Positions 47,433 to 56,394 of a DNA stretch of 64,000 nucleotides are shown here, piece after piece (position 1 is the first letter of the stretch; every line of letters begins with the position of its first letter). The notes beneath the pieces are model-generated. The model saw nothing but the letters and a program-made list of their open reading frames with translations, was not told the origin of the DNA and did no database searches. Origin of the DNA: Corynebacterium sp. 13CS0277 (GTDB taxonomy: Bacteria; Actinomycetota; Actinomycetes; Mycobacteriales; Mycobacteriaceae); the NCBI RefSeq assembly GCF_002994655.1, contig NZ_PPDL01000005.1:1-64000 (forward strand), in the 5' to 3' direction. Made by a program: the position numbers and the translations under genes.

Positions 47433-48137
47433 TTAGGCCGAGGTGTTCACGTCCGACGCCGCAGCATCCGAGGCGTGCGCGGCACTAGCGTCGGCATCCG
47501 TGTCGGCCACGAGGGCTGTGCGGTCCTGCCGGGACTTCTTCACGATCATGTAGATCTGGTAGCTGAACGGGATGAGCAGTGTCGCCAACCCCGCCCAGAT
47601 GAACCAGTGCATGTACTGCTGCACGAGCGGGATCTCCCCGAGGAGGTAGCCCGCCAGCGGGATGAGCGCACCCCAGGCGAAAGACCCCAGCACCGAGTAG
47701 AAGGTGAACTTGCGGTGGTTCATCTGCGACAGGCCCGCCACCACCGGGGTGACGGTGCGCACCACCGCGATGAAGCGGGCGATGAACACGGTCGCCGCGC
47801 CAAAGCGGTCGAAGAAGTGGTGGGATTTCTCCACCGCATCGGGGCCGATCCACTGCATGGCCCGGGAGTGCAGGATGGCCGGGCCGACGCGGCGGCCGAT
47901 GGCGTAGCCCAGTTGGTCGCCCAGGATGGCCGCCAGCGGGATGCCCAACATCAGCGTCCATAGGGGAGTAAACGGCTGCTCCGCGTGGGCCATCATGCCG
48001 GCGGTGAACAGTAGTGTGTCGCCGGGGAAGATGAACCCAATGAGCAGGCCGGTCTCCATGAAGACGATGAGGAGGATGCCGACGAGCCCGAAGGTGCTCA
48101 AGAGCATATTGACGTCAAACAACGCTTGGGCCGTCAA
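47433..48137 (-). CDS. DedA-family membrane protein
   Basis: A 234-residue DedA protein. LLIVFMETGLLIGFIFPGDTLLFTAGMMA and GDQLGYAIGRRVGP, then RFGAATVFIARFIAVVRTVTPVVAGLSQM and SFAWGALIPLAGYLLGEIP are the family motifs, including the conserved arginine pair in the second half. DedA proteins are flippases of undecaprenyl phosphate or phosphatidylethanolamine-type lipids. TTG at 48137 is taken, with an ATG ten codons downstream as an alternative; neither has a strong ribosome site. Confidence 0.87.
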   Translation of the reverse strand: MTAQALFDVNMLLSTFGLVGILLIVFMETGLLIGFIFPGDTLLFTAGMMAHAEQPFTPLWTLMLGIPLAAILGDQLGYAIGRRVGPAILHSRAMQWIGPDAVEKSHHFFDRFGAATVFIARFIAVVRTVTPVVAGLSQMNHRKFTFYSVLGSFAWGALIPLAGYLLGEIPLVQQYMHWFIWAGLATLLIPFSYQIYMIVKKSRQDRTALVADTDADASAAHASDAAASDVNTSA

Positions 48138-48456
48138 CTTTCTGGACTGGACTTCGGGGGAGGCGTGGGCGAGAGGCGCCCACGCGGGGCGTGTGCGGCC
48201 GCGGCCTGGGCCGGCGACCGTTCTCTGCTGTTGAGACTACCCCATGACGGGGGTAGTGGCCATCCTGCGCGCCCGCCGTGAAACGGGCAGGACCGGGCAG
48301 CACGACTGCGACACGCGACACTCCCGCGGGTCGGCGGCCACGACGGGAGGAACCCGGCTCGCCTGCCGTCAGGAGATCCACCCGGCGCGCCCACAACTCC
48401 AGTCAAGCCTGATGTCTGGAATGTGGTTGGTTGGCGCGCGGGTGGCCGCGATCCTG
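48138..48456. other. dedA promoter region
   Basis: 319 bases without a gene. TAGTCT on the minus strand (48232-48237) is a possible -10 and overlaps the dyad at 48236-48257 listed separately. This gives a dedA leader of about 90 bases. Confidence 0.4.
48236..48257. promoter_or_regulatory. Dyad over the dedA promoter
   Basis: ACTACCCC and GGGGTAGT are perfect inverted arms around a 6-base centre. One arm overlaps the possible -10 TAGTCT of dedA, so it may be a repressor operator rather than a terminator. Confidence 0.35.
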
Positions 48457-51396
48457 TTAGGGGGTGACGACGGGGCGCGAAGCCCGCTCGAGGAACAGGG
48501 CGATGTTCTCATAGGGCTTGCCCGCCACCATCTGCAGACCCATTTCGCAGGTGCGGTTGTCGGAGACAAAGGCGTCGAAGTCGCGGGCGTCGAGGGTGCG
48601 GCGCTCTTCCCGGGTGGCCGATTCGACGAGCTCCGGGTGGAGCAGCCCGCGGTCGCCGGCGGTACCGCAGCAGCTCGTGCCGTCGGGGACGACGACGTCG
48701 GTCGTGCACAGGCGCACCAAGTCGGTGAGCGCATCGTTGATGCCCATGTGCGTCGTCGAACACGTGGGGTGCACGGCGACCGCGTCGAAGTGGGTGGTGA
48801 AGGTCAGTGCCTCGGCGACCTCGTCGCGCAGCCATTCGACGATGTCGAGGATACGCAGCTGTGCGAAGCGCTCCCGCCACTGCTCCTCGAGGGCACTAGG
48901 CACTTGTTCCAGCAGGCCGTGGGTGCAGCTGGCGGCGTCGACGATGATGGGAAGCGCGCCGTGCTCGGACCACTCCCACAGATCGGCCGCGATCTTGCGG
49001 GCCTGGTAGGCGAAGCCTTCCTTGTATCCCTTGGACGACCACGGGGTGCCGCAGCAGTCCTCGCCCACCCCGCCGGGAATCCACACGGGGCGCCCGGCGC
49101 GGCGGCCAAGTTCGACGACCGCGTCCGGCAGGGGCAGCGCTTCTGCGGCATGCGGGGCGCCGAAGATGCGGTTGATGCAGGCGGGGAAGTACACCGCCGT
49201 CGCCCCCTCGCGGAACGTTTCCGGCAGGTGCGCGGGTGCCGCCTGCGGCAGCGCCCCCGGCAGGGTGGGCAGCAGGTCGGGGCTGATGACCTTCCGCAGG
49301 GTGTCTGCCACGGCGGCGAGCCCCCGGTAGCCGACGGCACGCTGCACGGTGCCGGCGGCACCGACGCCGAGGCGCACGCCACCGGCGACCTGCCCCCAGG
49401 TCTTCGCCAGCTGCAGCGCCACCTTCGCCGCCCCGGGGCGGACCTGTTGGGCGCGCAGCCCCTTCATCACCTTGCCGGTGTCGATGGACACCGGGCACGC
49501 CACGGAGCACACGCCGTCGGCGGCGCACATGTCGATGGCGTCGTACTGGTATTCCTCGTGCAGGGTGGCCAGCAGCTTGGAGTCCTCCGGCTGGCGGGCC
49601 ATCTCGCGGCGCAGCACGATGCGCTGCCTGGGGGTGACGGTGACGTGCCGGGAGGGGCACACCGGCTCGCAGAAGCCGCACTCCACGCAGTCGTTGATTT
49701 CGTCCTCCACCTTCGGGAAGGACTTGAAGTTCTGCAGGTGGATCTGCTGGTCCCGGGTGAGTTTCACATCCGGGGCGAGGATGCCGTGCGGGTCGAGCAG
49801 ATCCTTGACGCGCCACATCATCTCGAAGGCGCGGCTGCCCCATTCGCGCTCCACGAAGGGGGCCATGTTGATGCCGGTGCCGTGCTCCGCCTTGAGGGAG
49901 CCCTGGTACTTGCCGATGACGAGCTCGGCGAGGTCGTCGAGGAAGCGGGCGTAGTCGGCGCGGTCCTGCGGGTTGGCGAGCCGGGGCAGGAGGAAGAAGT
50001 GCAGGTTGCCGAAGGCGGCGTGGCCCATGACCATCTGCGGGTAGCCGTACTCGCCCAGCAGGTCGAGCAGGTCGGCGGAGGCCTCGCCGATGTCGCTCGG
50101 CGGGAAGCACACGTCCTCGGTGATGAGCGCGGAGCCCTGGGGGCGGCCGGAGCCGATGAGACCGAAGAGTCCGTTGCGGATCTGCCACGCGCCACTCATG
50201 CCGGCCGGGGTGGAGTCGAAGGTGAGCGGGGCGGTGAGCTGCGCGTCGGCGAGTACGTCCTCCACGGCCGCAATCTGGGCGGCCAGTTCGTCCTCGTCGC
50301 GGCCGCCGACTTCCACGAGGAGGGCGGCTTCGTCGTCGCCGATCGTGGCCCAGGATGCGGGCGCCTGGGGGAAGTTGCCCACCGAGCGCTTGAGTACCGG
50401 GGCGACGAGCAGTTCGCAGGCCAGGGCGCCGGCCTGCATGATGCTGTGCACGTAGCGGGCCGCCTGCTTAAGGTCGGGCAGCATCACCCACGCCACCGCC
50501 TTCTTCCGCGGCAGCGCGACCGTGCGAATCGTGGCCTCCGTGATCGCGCCCAGGGTGCCCTCGGCGGACACCATGAGCTTGAGCAGGATGTCGACGGGGG
50601 TGTCGGCGTCGAGGAAGGCGTCGAGGCGCAGGCCGTTGGTGTTGCGGATGGAGAACTTCCGCTGCAGGAGCGCCACGAGGTCCTTATCGGCGCGGATCTC
50701 CTCGCGCAGTGCTTCCAGGCCGGCGTAGAGCTCCGGTTCGGCGGCCGCCAGCCGGGCGTTGGCCTCCGGGTCGGTGGTGTCGACGATGGTGCCACTCGGC
50801 AGGACGATCGTGGCGGACTCCAGGGTGTGGTAGCTGTCCCGCTCCACAGAGCAGCGCATGCCGCCGGAGTTGCAGGCGAGGATGCCGCCGATGGTGCACA
50901 CGGAGGTCGACCCCGGGTCGGCGCCAATCATGTAGCCTGCGCGGCCGAGGACGGCCTGGGCGTCGCCGAGGATCACCCCGGGGCGCGACCACAGGCGCCG
51001 GCCGCCGTCGCGAACCTCCATGCCCCGGAAGTGGGTCTTGAGGTCCACGAGAATGTCGTCGGTCATCGCCTGCCCGTTGAGCGACGTGCCCCCGGAGCGG
51101 AACACCAGGTGGTGGCCGGAGGTGCGGGCGTAGCGCATCAACGCCGACAGGTCCGTGGCGTTGCGGGGCCGCACCACGACCTGCGGCACCTGCCGGTAGG
51201 GGGAGGCGTCCGAGGCGTAGCGGATGAGATCGCTGATGCGGGTGAGCACATTGTCGTCGCCGACGATGGCGGCGAGCTCCCTCCGCAAGGGTTCGGGGGT
51301 GCCTGCCCAGCGGGAGGCAGGCACCGCGTCCGGCTGCGGCTCACTTCCGGCGGGCTGGCCGATGAGCTGCGGGTTTGGGCTGAACAGCTGAGTCAT
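48457..51396 (-). CDS. FAD-binding and Fe-S cluster oxidoreductase (D-2-hydroxyacid dehydrogenase type)
   Basis: A 979-residue protein joining two parts. Residues 55-545 are an FAD-linked oxidase of the VAO/D-lactate dehydrogenase type: VVVRPRNATDLSALMRYA, FRSGGTSLNGQAM, GADPGSTSVCTIGGILACNSGG, then HAAFGNLHFFLLPRL. Residues 560 on are GlpC-like: a ferredoxin pair CVECGFCEPVCPSRH and CAADGVCSVACP and a C-terminal CCG domain (GEDCCGTPW, HPTCSTTHMG, TSCCGTAGDRG). It should oxidise a 2-hydroxyacid such as D-lactate and pass electrons to quinone. The ATG lies 7 bases after TAAGCT, so leaderless. Substrate is inferred. Confidence 0.88.
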   Translation of the reverse strand: MTQLFSPNPQLIGQPAGSEPQPDAVPASRWAGTPEPLRRELAAIVGDDNVLTRISDLIRYASDASPYRQVPQVVVRPRNATDLSALMRYARTSGHHLVFRSGGTSLNGQAMTDDILVDLKTHFRGMEVRDGGRRLWSRPGVILGDAQAVLGRAGYMIGADPGSTSVCTIGGILACNSGGMRCSVERDSYHTLESATIVLPSGTIVDTTDPEANARLAAAEPELYAGLEALREEIRADKDLVALLQRKFSIRNTNGLRLDAFLDADTPVDILLKLMVSAEGTLGAITEATIRTVALPRKKAVAWVMLPDLKQAARYVHSIMQAGALACELLVAPVLKRSVGNFPQAPASWATIGDDEAALLVEVGGRDEDELAAQIAAVEDVLADAQLTAPLTFDSTPAGMSGAWQIRNGLFGLIGSGRPQGSALITEDVCFPPSDIGEASADLLDLLGEYGYPQMVMGHAAFGNLHFFLLPRLANPQDRADYARFLDDLAELVIGKYQGSLKAEHGTGINMAPFVEREWGSRAFEMMWRVKDLLDPHGILAPDVKLTRDQQIHLQNFKSFPKVEDEINDCVECGFCEPVCPSRHVTVTPRQRIVLRREMARQPEDSKLLATLHEEYQYDAIDMCAADGVCSVACPVSIDTGKVMKGLRAQQVRPGAAKVALQLAKTWGQVAGGVRLGVGAAGTVQRAVGYRGLAAVADTLRKVISPDLLPTLPGALPQAAPAHLPETFREGATAVYFPACINRIFGAPHAAEALPLPDAVVELGRRAGRPVWIPGGVGEDCCGTPWSSKGYKEGFAYQARKIAADLWEWSEHGALPIIVDAASCTHGLLEQVPSALEEQWRERFAQLRILDIVEWLRDEVAEALTFTTHFDAVAVHPTCSTTHMGINDALTDLVRLCTTDVVVPDGTSCCGTAGDRGLLHPELVESATREERRTLDARDFDAFVSDNRTCEMGLQMVAGKPYENIALFLERASRPVVTP

Positions 51397-51958
51397 GGTT
51401 GGTAGCTTACCGCCCCCACACACCCCGCGTCGGGGGTAGGGCACCCTGAAAAATATGTTGCCTACTGCATAGTGCGATAGTGTTATTTGCCACAGAGGCG
51501 AGCCACCCCTCGCCACGAACCACGATGCGCCCGCGCCACACCCGGCGCCGCCACTCGCGCCCCTTGTCACTGCGGGCGTGCCCGCGAGCCCACCACACGC
51601 TCGCCCAGGGACCGGCCATCGACACGCCCGACGCTCGTGCTGTCACGGATGGGGCAGTACGAGCGCACAGCGCTGCCAGTCTTCCTGCGCGCAGGTGCAC
51701 AGGAGCCCCACGCCACCGCCTGCCGCCTGGGCTGGCCCGCAGAAGTGCCGCAGCAACCCCACGCGCCCGGCAGGAGGACTCTTCTTCGCCGGTGCGCTGC
51801 CGCGCCGGCAGGGGAGAAGACCCCCGGGATTTTACGGCCGCTCATCCGCGCCACACCCCCAGCGCCGACGCGCATCACGCGTGCGGCACCACACCCCATA
51901 CACCCCACACACTCCACGACACGACTTTAAATCTTTTGCGAAAGCGACGAACAACGCC
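51397..51958. other. Divergent region between the oxidase and BASS genes
   Basis: 562 bases, no supported gene. AGCTTA at 51404-51409 is the minus-strand -10 of the oxidase gene. On the plus strand GACTTTAAATC near 51923 may form part of the transporter promoter. Overlapping open frames here have biased composition and no domain. Confidence 0.4.
51404..51409 (-). promoter_or_regulatory. -10 element TAAGCT, leaderless type, FAD/Fe-S oxidase
   Basis: On the minus strand TAAGCT ends 7 bases before the ATG at 51396, with no ribosome binding site. Confidence 0.5.
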
Positions 51959-52933
51959 ATGAGTTTGCTTGATACGCCCAGCGTGCACGACGCCCAGGAC
52001 GCCACCAAAGAAGACATGTCCGCCAAGCTGGCGGTCGCCGTTTTCCCCCTCGTGGTGCTCCTCGGCGCGGCGTTCGCCTACGTCAACCCGACCCCGATGC
52101 TGGGGTTCAAGCCCCACCTGACCAACCTGCTCATGGTCATCATGTTTTGCATGGGCCTGACGCTCACCCTGCCGGACATCGGCACCGTCGTGCGCCGGCC
52201 GTGGCCCATCTTCCTCGGCGTGGCCTGCCAGTACATCGTCATGCCCGCCTCCGCGATCCTGGTGTCGAAGATGCTGGGCCTGTCGACGGAGCTCACCATC
52301 GGTCTGCTGCTCCTGGGCAGCGTGCCGGGTGGTACGGCCTCCAACGTCATTGCCTACCTGGCGAAGGGCGATGTCGCCCTGTCTGTGGCGATGACCAGCG
52401 TGTCCACCCTGCTGTCGCCGCTGCTCACGCCGGTGATCATGCTGTGGCTGGCGGACGCCGAAACCCAGGTGGATGCCTCCGGCATGATGCTGAGCCTCGT
52501 CAAGACGGTCCTCGTGCCCGTGATCGGCGGCCTCGTGCTGCGCCTGGTGGCCAACCGCCTGGTCACCGCCCTGTTGCCGGTGCTGCCGTGGCTGTCCATC
52601 CTCGTCATCGGTATCGTGCTCATGACGGTGGTGGCGGTGAACTCGGAGCGCCTGGCCACCGTCGGCCTCATCGTGGTCCTCGGGGTGGCGATCCAGAACC
52701 TTGTGGGCTTCATCTTCGGCTACTTCAGCCCGAAGCTCATCCGTCAGAGGGAGGCAGCGTGCCGCACCACCGCCATTGAGGTCGCCACCCAAAACTCTGC
52801 GCTCGCCTCCGCAATGGCCACCCAGTTCTTCACCCCGGAGGCGGCGATCCCGGGCGCGGTCGCCACGGTGTATGCCAACGTCTCCGGCGCGGTCTACGCC
52901 GCCATCGTGCGCCGCCGGCCCATCACCGACTAG
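51959..52933 (+). CDS. BASS-family Na+-dependent transporter
   Basis: A 324-residue bile acid:sodium symporter-type protein with nine or ten membrane segments. Conserved blocks are MVIMFCMGLTLTLPDIG, GLLLLGSVPGGTASNVIAYLAKGDVALSVAMTSVSTLLSPLLTP and RTTAIEVATQNSALASAMATQFF. The PGGTASN and EVATQNSALA motifs carry the sodium and substrate sites. Bacterial members carry organic anions such as pantoate or keto acids. The ATG at 51959 has no strong ribosome site. It is divergent from the FAD/Fe-S oxidase, so it may carry that enzyme's substrate. Confidence 0.88.
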   Translation: MSLLDTPSVHDAQDATKEDMSAKLAVAVFPLVVLLGAAFAYVNPTPMLGFKPHLTNLLMVIMFCMGLTLTLPDIGTVVRRPWPIFLGVACQYIVMPASAILVSKMLGLSTELTIGLLLLGSVPGGTASNVIAYLAKGDVALSVAMTSVSTLLSPLLTPVIMLWLADAETQVDASGMMLSLVKTVLVPVIGGLVLRLVANRLVTALLPVLPWLSILVIGIVLMTVVAVNSERLATVGLIVVLGVAIQNLVGFIFGYFSPKLIRQREAACRTTAIEVATQNSALASAMATQFFTPEAAIPGAVATVYANVSGAVYAAIVRRRPITD

Positions 52934-52957
52934 CAAGCCCTCCATAGAGGCACAGAC

Positions 52958-53008
52958 GGCCGCAGCAGATCCGCGCATGCACACGCGTGTCAGGGATCCG
53001 CTGCGGCC
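52958..53008. terminator. Terminator between convergent genes
   Basis: GGCCGCAGCAGATCC pairs with GGATCCGCTGCGGCC (one mismatch), with GCATGC/GCGTGT-like pairs in the loop. It lies 25 bases after the transporter stop and before the end of the convergent secreted-protein gene. Confidence 0.65.
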
Positions 53009-53070
53009 ATCGCTGCGTGGTGGGGCAGTGGCGTCCGTGATAAGTCCCGCGGGTGGTGTGTGGGGAACCT

Positions 53071-54174
53071 TTAGCGTGGGGTCGTCGACTCGGTGCCGAC
53101 AGGAACGAGGTCGGCGCCCCGGAAGCGGTACTCGCCTCGGGTATAGCGACTGGGGCAGCAATCGGGGTCCTGCGGAGCGTGGGAGGCAAAGCCCAGTCGC
53201 ACTGTGCCTGCCGGGGTGACGCTCAATTCCTTGAATGGGGCGCGCCGCAGCGCCGCCGGCCGCCATCCTGACGTGCGGCTCCCAGGATTGGTCACAAGGT
53301 GCAGATCCTGGTCGACGAGGAAGAGTTGTTCGGGCCAATCGACCCCACCGCGCCAACACTGCATCGCCACCACGTACTCGAAGGTTCCATCGCGATCGAC
53401 ATCGATCACGTAGCCGCGAATCTGCTCGGCGAGCTGCGCCGTCGACGCACTGGCATCGTCCTTCCGGTAGACGGCGCGCGGATCGCTGGTGAGGATGGTG
53501 ACTGCACCACCCGGATCCTTGAGCGCAGAGGTCTCTAGGCGTCCGCGGATCATCCGACCGGGGTTCTGCTCACAGATCGCCGGCAGCTGCATGCTGAGCA
53601 TCTGAGTGCGCACGGCCAGGGGGATGCGATCACCAGGTGCAGCAGGGATCGTCGTCGAGGTGCCGGGAAGGTGGACGGTGCCACGCTGATCAGTGGCGTT
53701 CGGGCTGTTGCTGCCTGCGCTACCGCCACCACCGGTGGTGCTGGTGTTCCCGCCGCCCCCGGGGTTTCCAAAGCCCCCGCCAGGGGAATCGGTGTGAGCA
53801 CCGGGACGAGTGCCCTGTCCAGGCTGCTGTCCTGCCGACCGCGCTGGGGTCTGGGAACTTCCCACGGCAGGGCCAGCGAACAGTGTGCCGAAAAGGAGCA
53901 CGCCGATGAGGAGTGGGAGCGGGTTGTTGGGGTCAAGGAACCCCTGGGGGATGGTACTCCAAGGTGGCGGCGCAGCTGCGGGTCGGTGATCCGCCGTGCC
54001 AGGCAGCGAGGATTGCGCTTCCGCAGCGGGTGTCTGCACGGTGCCCACCATGCACGCCATACTCGTGCCGAGAGCAACGACCGCTCGCACCAGGCGGCGG
54101 CGCGTGGTGTGCGCAGTACCAGGGGATAGGGAGCGGACCCCAATCACGGGGCCCGGGGTGGTGGGAGCGTTCAT
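53071..54174 (-). CDS. Secreted protein with Gly/Thr linker, unknown role
   Basis: A 367-residue exported protein. A long signal sequence (RRRLVRAVVALGTSMACMVGTVQTPAAEAQ, about residues 25-54) precedes a low-complexity region. A hydrophobic stretch PLPLLIGVLLFGTLFAGPAVG is near residue 85-105, so a second membrane segment is possible. A linker rich in Gly, Thr and Ser (about 125-165) leads to a C-terminal domain of about 200 residues with two or three cysteines (AICEQN, MQCWRGG, DPDCCPSRY). The C-terminal part has the strand-rich look of a small beta domain. No known family was recognised. AAAGG lies 12 bases before the ATG. Confidence 0.7.
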   Translation of the reverse strand: MNAPTTPGPVIGVRSLSPGTAHTTRRRLVRAVVALGTSMACMVGTVQTPAAEAQSSLPGTADHRPAAAPPPWSTIPQGFLDPNNPLPLLIGVLLFGTLFAGPAVGSSQTPARSAGQQPGQGTRPGAHTDSPGGGFGNPGGGGNTSTTGGGGSAGSNSPNATDQRGTVHLPGTSTTIPAAPGDRIPLAVRTQMLSMQLPAICEQNPGRMIRGRLETSALKDPGGAVTILTSDPRAVYRKDDASASTAQLAEQIRGYVIDVDRDGTFEYVVAMQCWRGGVDWPEQLFLVDQDLHLVTNPGSRTSGWRPAALRRAPFKELSVTPAGTVRLGFASHAPQDPDCCPSRYTRGEYRFRGADLVPVGTESTTPR

Positions 54175-54785
54175 GGAGACGGCCGACCTTTCACGGAAGC
54201 ATGGGGAATCGCGGGTGTCGCGCGGCTGACGGCCGACATGTCGCGCAGGTCTTTCAGCCGGCGACCCAACGGAAGAACACTCTGCGACACTAACGCCTGT
54301 GACCAGCAGAAATCATGGCTGCGATTACCCCCGACGTGCGCGTGTGGTGGCACAGCACATGGTCACGGCGCAGGCGTTCAGTCGTTGGGGTGACCACGGG
54401 GACAACCCGGGCGCTTGGGACATGCGCGCCGTTGGCGCATCACAGTGGAGGCAATCGAGGAGACAACTCGTGTCGGCTCGGCGTGGGTGGCGGATGCGAG
54501 ACGATGCTCGCGATCCTCAACAGAGGCACGCTCGTCGTCGCACGGCCGCCGCGTTCACGGGCGTGCCTGCAGCGTGGTGCGCTGAGCACGGTCGTAGCCC
54601 ACGCCCGGTGGTTGCGACCGTGCGGCGCGGCGTGAACCTGATCCGAGTCGAGTGCCCTGAGCGCGGAGCGCAGGAACGCATCGCCGAGGTGAGAGTGAGG
54701 ATGCGGCCATCCACACAGACGAAGGGGATGGGTGTGGTGGGGACGTCACTGTCAGGGGCTGGCACAACACTGCATCCAGAATGAC

Positions 54786-54799
54786 ATAATGTACATTAT
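54786..54799. promoter_or_regulatory. Perfect palindrome ATAATGTACATTAT
   Basis: A 14-bp perfect palindrome, AT-rich in a GC-rich setting. It is followed by TTTTAACG, another AT-rich run. It has the form of an operator for a dimeric regulator, but no gene starts near it. Confidence 0.4.
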
Positions 54800-55330
54800 C
54801 GGACTTTTAACGAATGTCCTGATGGTGGCCGTGTGGTCACAGTGCCCAGCTCTTCACCCCGTCACGGTATGGATCTGTTGCTGTGTGCATGGCCTGACGC
54901 CCGCATCTGCGGGCTGTCTTGTGTGGGCGCGTCGTCGGCACGGCTCGGCGTGTGCCGCAGCCGCCATGGCGTGCCAAGGGGTCGTGCGTGGTGTGGCGAT
55001 CCGCGTATCGCTCGCGTTGCTGTGGCGCCCGAGCCTTCCGGCGGGCTGTGGGTGCTCCGCCGTGGCGCGTGTCGGCATGTGCGGTCTGAGCATCCGCAGG
55101 TTCCGCGCGATCCGGGGTTCTTCGATCTCTGCATGAGTCGCCCGCACCCCTGGGCCCTGTGCGTCCGCCCCTCCGTATCGCCCGAGGGGTCCTGATCGTG
55201 ACGGATTGCCATATGCTGCCGGAGGCTCCTTTTTGTCACGTATGACGAAATGTGGGTGTGTTGCCGCAGCTAGGACGCCGATAGTTCTCATCGTGTAGGC
55301 GGCCTCCGGGGCGAGTTTTCCTCATGGGTG

Positions 55331-55336
55331 TACGCT
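55331..55336 (+). promoter_or_regulatory. -10 element TACGCT, leaderless type
   Basis: TACGCT ends 8 bases before the ATG at 55345, with no ribosome binding site. Confidence 0.5.
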
Positions 55337-55344
55337 GGGCGGCT

Positions 55345-56001
55345 ATGACTCAGACTGTCCTGATTTTTGGCGCGCATGGACGCGTCGCCCGCCTGGCCAC
55401 GCCGTTGCTCGCGGAGCGTGGCTGCAAAGTCCTTGGCGTGATTCGCCAGCCCGCCCATGCTGAGGACGTACGTGCCGATGGCGCCGAGCCGATGCTCGTG
55501 GATGCGCTCAGCATGAATGTCGATGAGCTTGCCGCTCTCATGGAGCCCGCCGACGTCGTCGTCTGGTCGGCTGGTGCGGCCGGCCGTGGTGGCGCGGAGA
55601 TGACGATGGCTGTGGACCGGGACCTTGCGCTCCGGGTCGCGGAGGCGGCCGCCCGCACCGGAACCCGGCTCATCATGGTCAGCTTCGTGCGGATGGCGGT
55701 GCCTGCGGAGCATCCTCTCCGGACCTATTCGGTGGCCAAGCGCGCCGCCGATGCCGGCATCCGGGACCTGGGATACCACGAAGGCCTTCGTTATGTCATT
55801 CTTGGCCCGACGGCTCTCAGCGACGAACCGGCCACCGGCATCGCCGTCATCGCCGAAGGTGATACCGCCGCCGCGGCCACACCGACGAGCCGCGCACTCG
55901 TCGCCCAGGTCATCGCCCACTACGCCCTCCAGGACGACCTTCCCTGCGTCACGGTGGACTTCTCCGACGGCGTGCAGGCCACGGCCGAGGTTCTCCCCTA
56001 A
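55345..56001 (+). CDS. NAD(P)-binding SDR-like reductase
   Basis: A 218-residue atypical SDR (NAD(P)H-binding, YwnB/HSCARG-like). VLIFGAHGRVARLATPLLAERG is the N-terminal dinucleotide motif, VVVWSAGAAGRGG lies near residue 75, and SVAKRAADAGIRDLGYHEGLRYVILGPTALSDEP carries the YxxxK-like SVAKR lysine, with the tyrosine as TYS. Such proteins act as NAD(P)H-linked reductases or redox sensors. The ATG at 55345 is chosen over 55324 by the -10 spacing. Confidence 0.82.
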   Translation: MTQTVLIFGAHGRVARLATPLLAERGCKVLGVIRQPAHAEDVRADGAEPMLVDALSMNVDELAALMEPADVVVWSAGAAGRGGAEMTMAVDRDLALRVAEAAARTGTRLIMVSFVRMAVPAEHPLRTYSVAKRAADAGIRDLGYHEGLRYVILGPTALSDEPATGIAVIAEGDTAAAATPTSRALVAQVIAHYALQDDLPCVTVDFSDGVQATAEVLP

Positions 56002-56135
56002 AAAGTCACCTCTCCCCTGTGCCGCGCGCGTGAGCGGCGAAAAACCTCCTGACGTGCGCTCCGCCCGCCGCAGCACCATGATCGTGGTGTCGCAGCGGGC
56101 GGTTGTTTCGTCGTTAGTACGGCCAGGGGCACGCT

Positions 56136-56330
56136 CTAGGGTCGGCCGCGCGGGGACTCCTGCGCGGGCTGCCCGCCGAGGCGTAGCACCCGCACCATCT
56201 GGTAGCCGGTGAGCAGCAACAACACGATGCCGATGCCGACGAACAGCAGCTGCTCACGCACCAGGTACATGAAGACGGCGATGGCGAGGATCCTCAACCC
56301 CAACAGGCCCAACTGTGCACTCTGCGACAT
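56136..56330 (-). CDS. Small two-TM membrane protein
   Basis: A 64-residue protein with two predicted membrane segments (LGLLGLRILAIAVFMYLV and LLFVGIGIVLLLLTGYQMV) and a basic C-terminal tail. The start is well supported by GGAGGA seven bases before the ATG at 56330. It is followed on the same strand, upstream in the coordinates, by nothing close, and preceded by the YceI gene at 64 bases. Unknown role; the YceI gene is a possible operon partner. Confidence 0.65.
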   Translation of the reverse strand: MSQSAQLGLLGLRILAIAVFMYLVREQLLFVGIGIVLLLLTGYQMVRVLRLGGQPAQESPRGRP

Positions 56331-56394
56331 GGCGTGTCCTCCACTTTCCTTAGAACTGTTGTCGTCGTGGCGTGCGCCTCGTAGCGCTGGACGC

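Larger units (their letters stand above)
54175..55344. other. 1.17-kb region without a convincing gene
   Basis: Open frames occur on both strands, but none shows a recognisable domain, good ribosome site or consistent coding character, and they overlap each other. Degraded remnants of a gene cannot be excluded. The region contains a perfect 14-bp palindrome at 54786-54799 and ends with the TACGCT -10 element of the reductase gene. Confidence 0.5.

Noticed and set aside
54732..55136. 134-codon frame in the gene-poor stretch
   Set aside because: Overlapped by other equally long frames on both strands; cysteine- and arginine-rich composition without domain is typical of non-coding GC-rich DNA.
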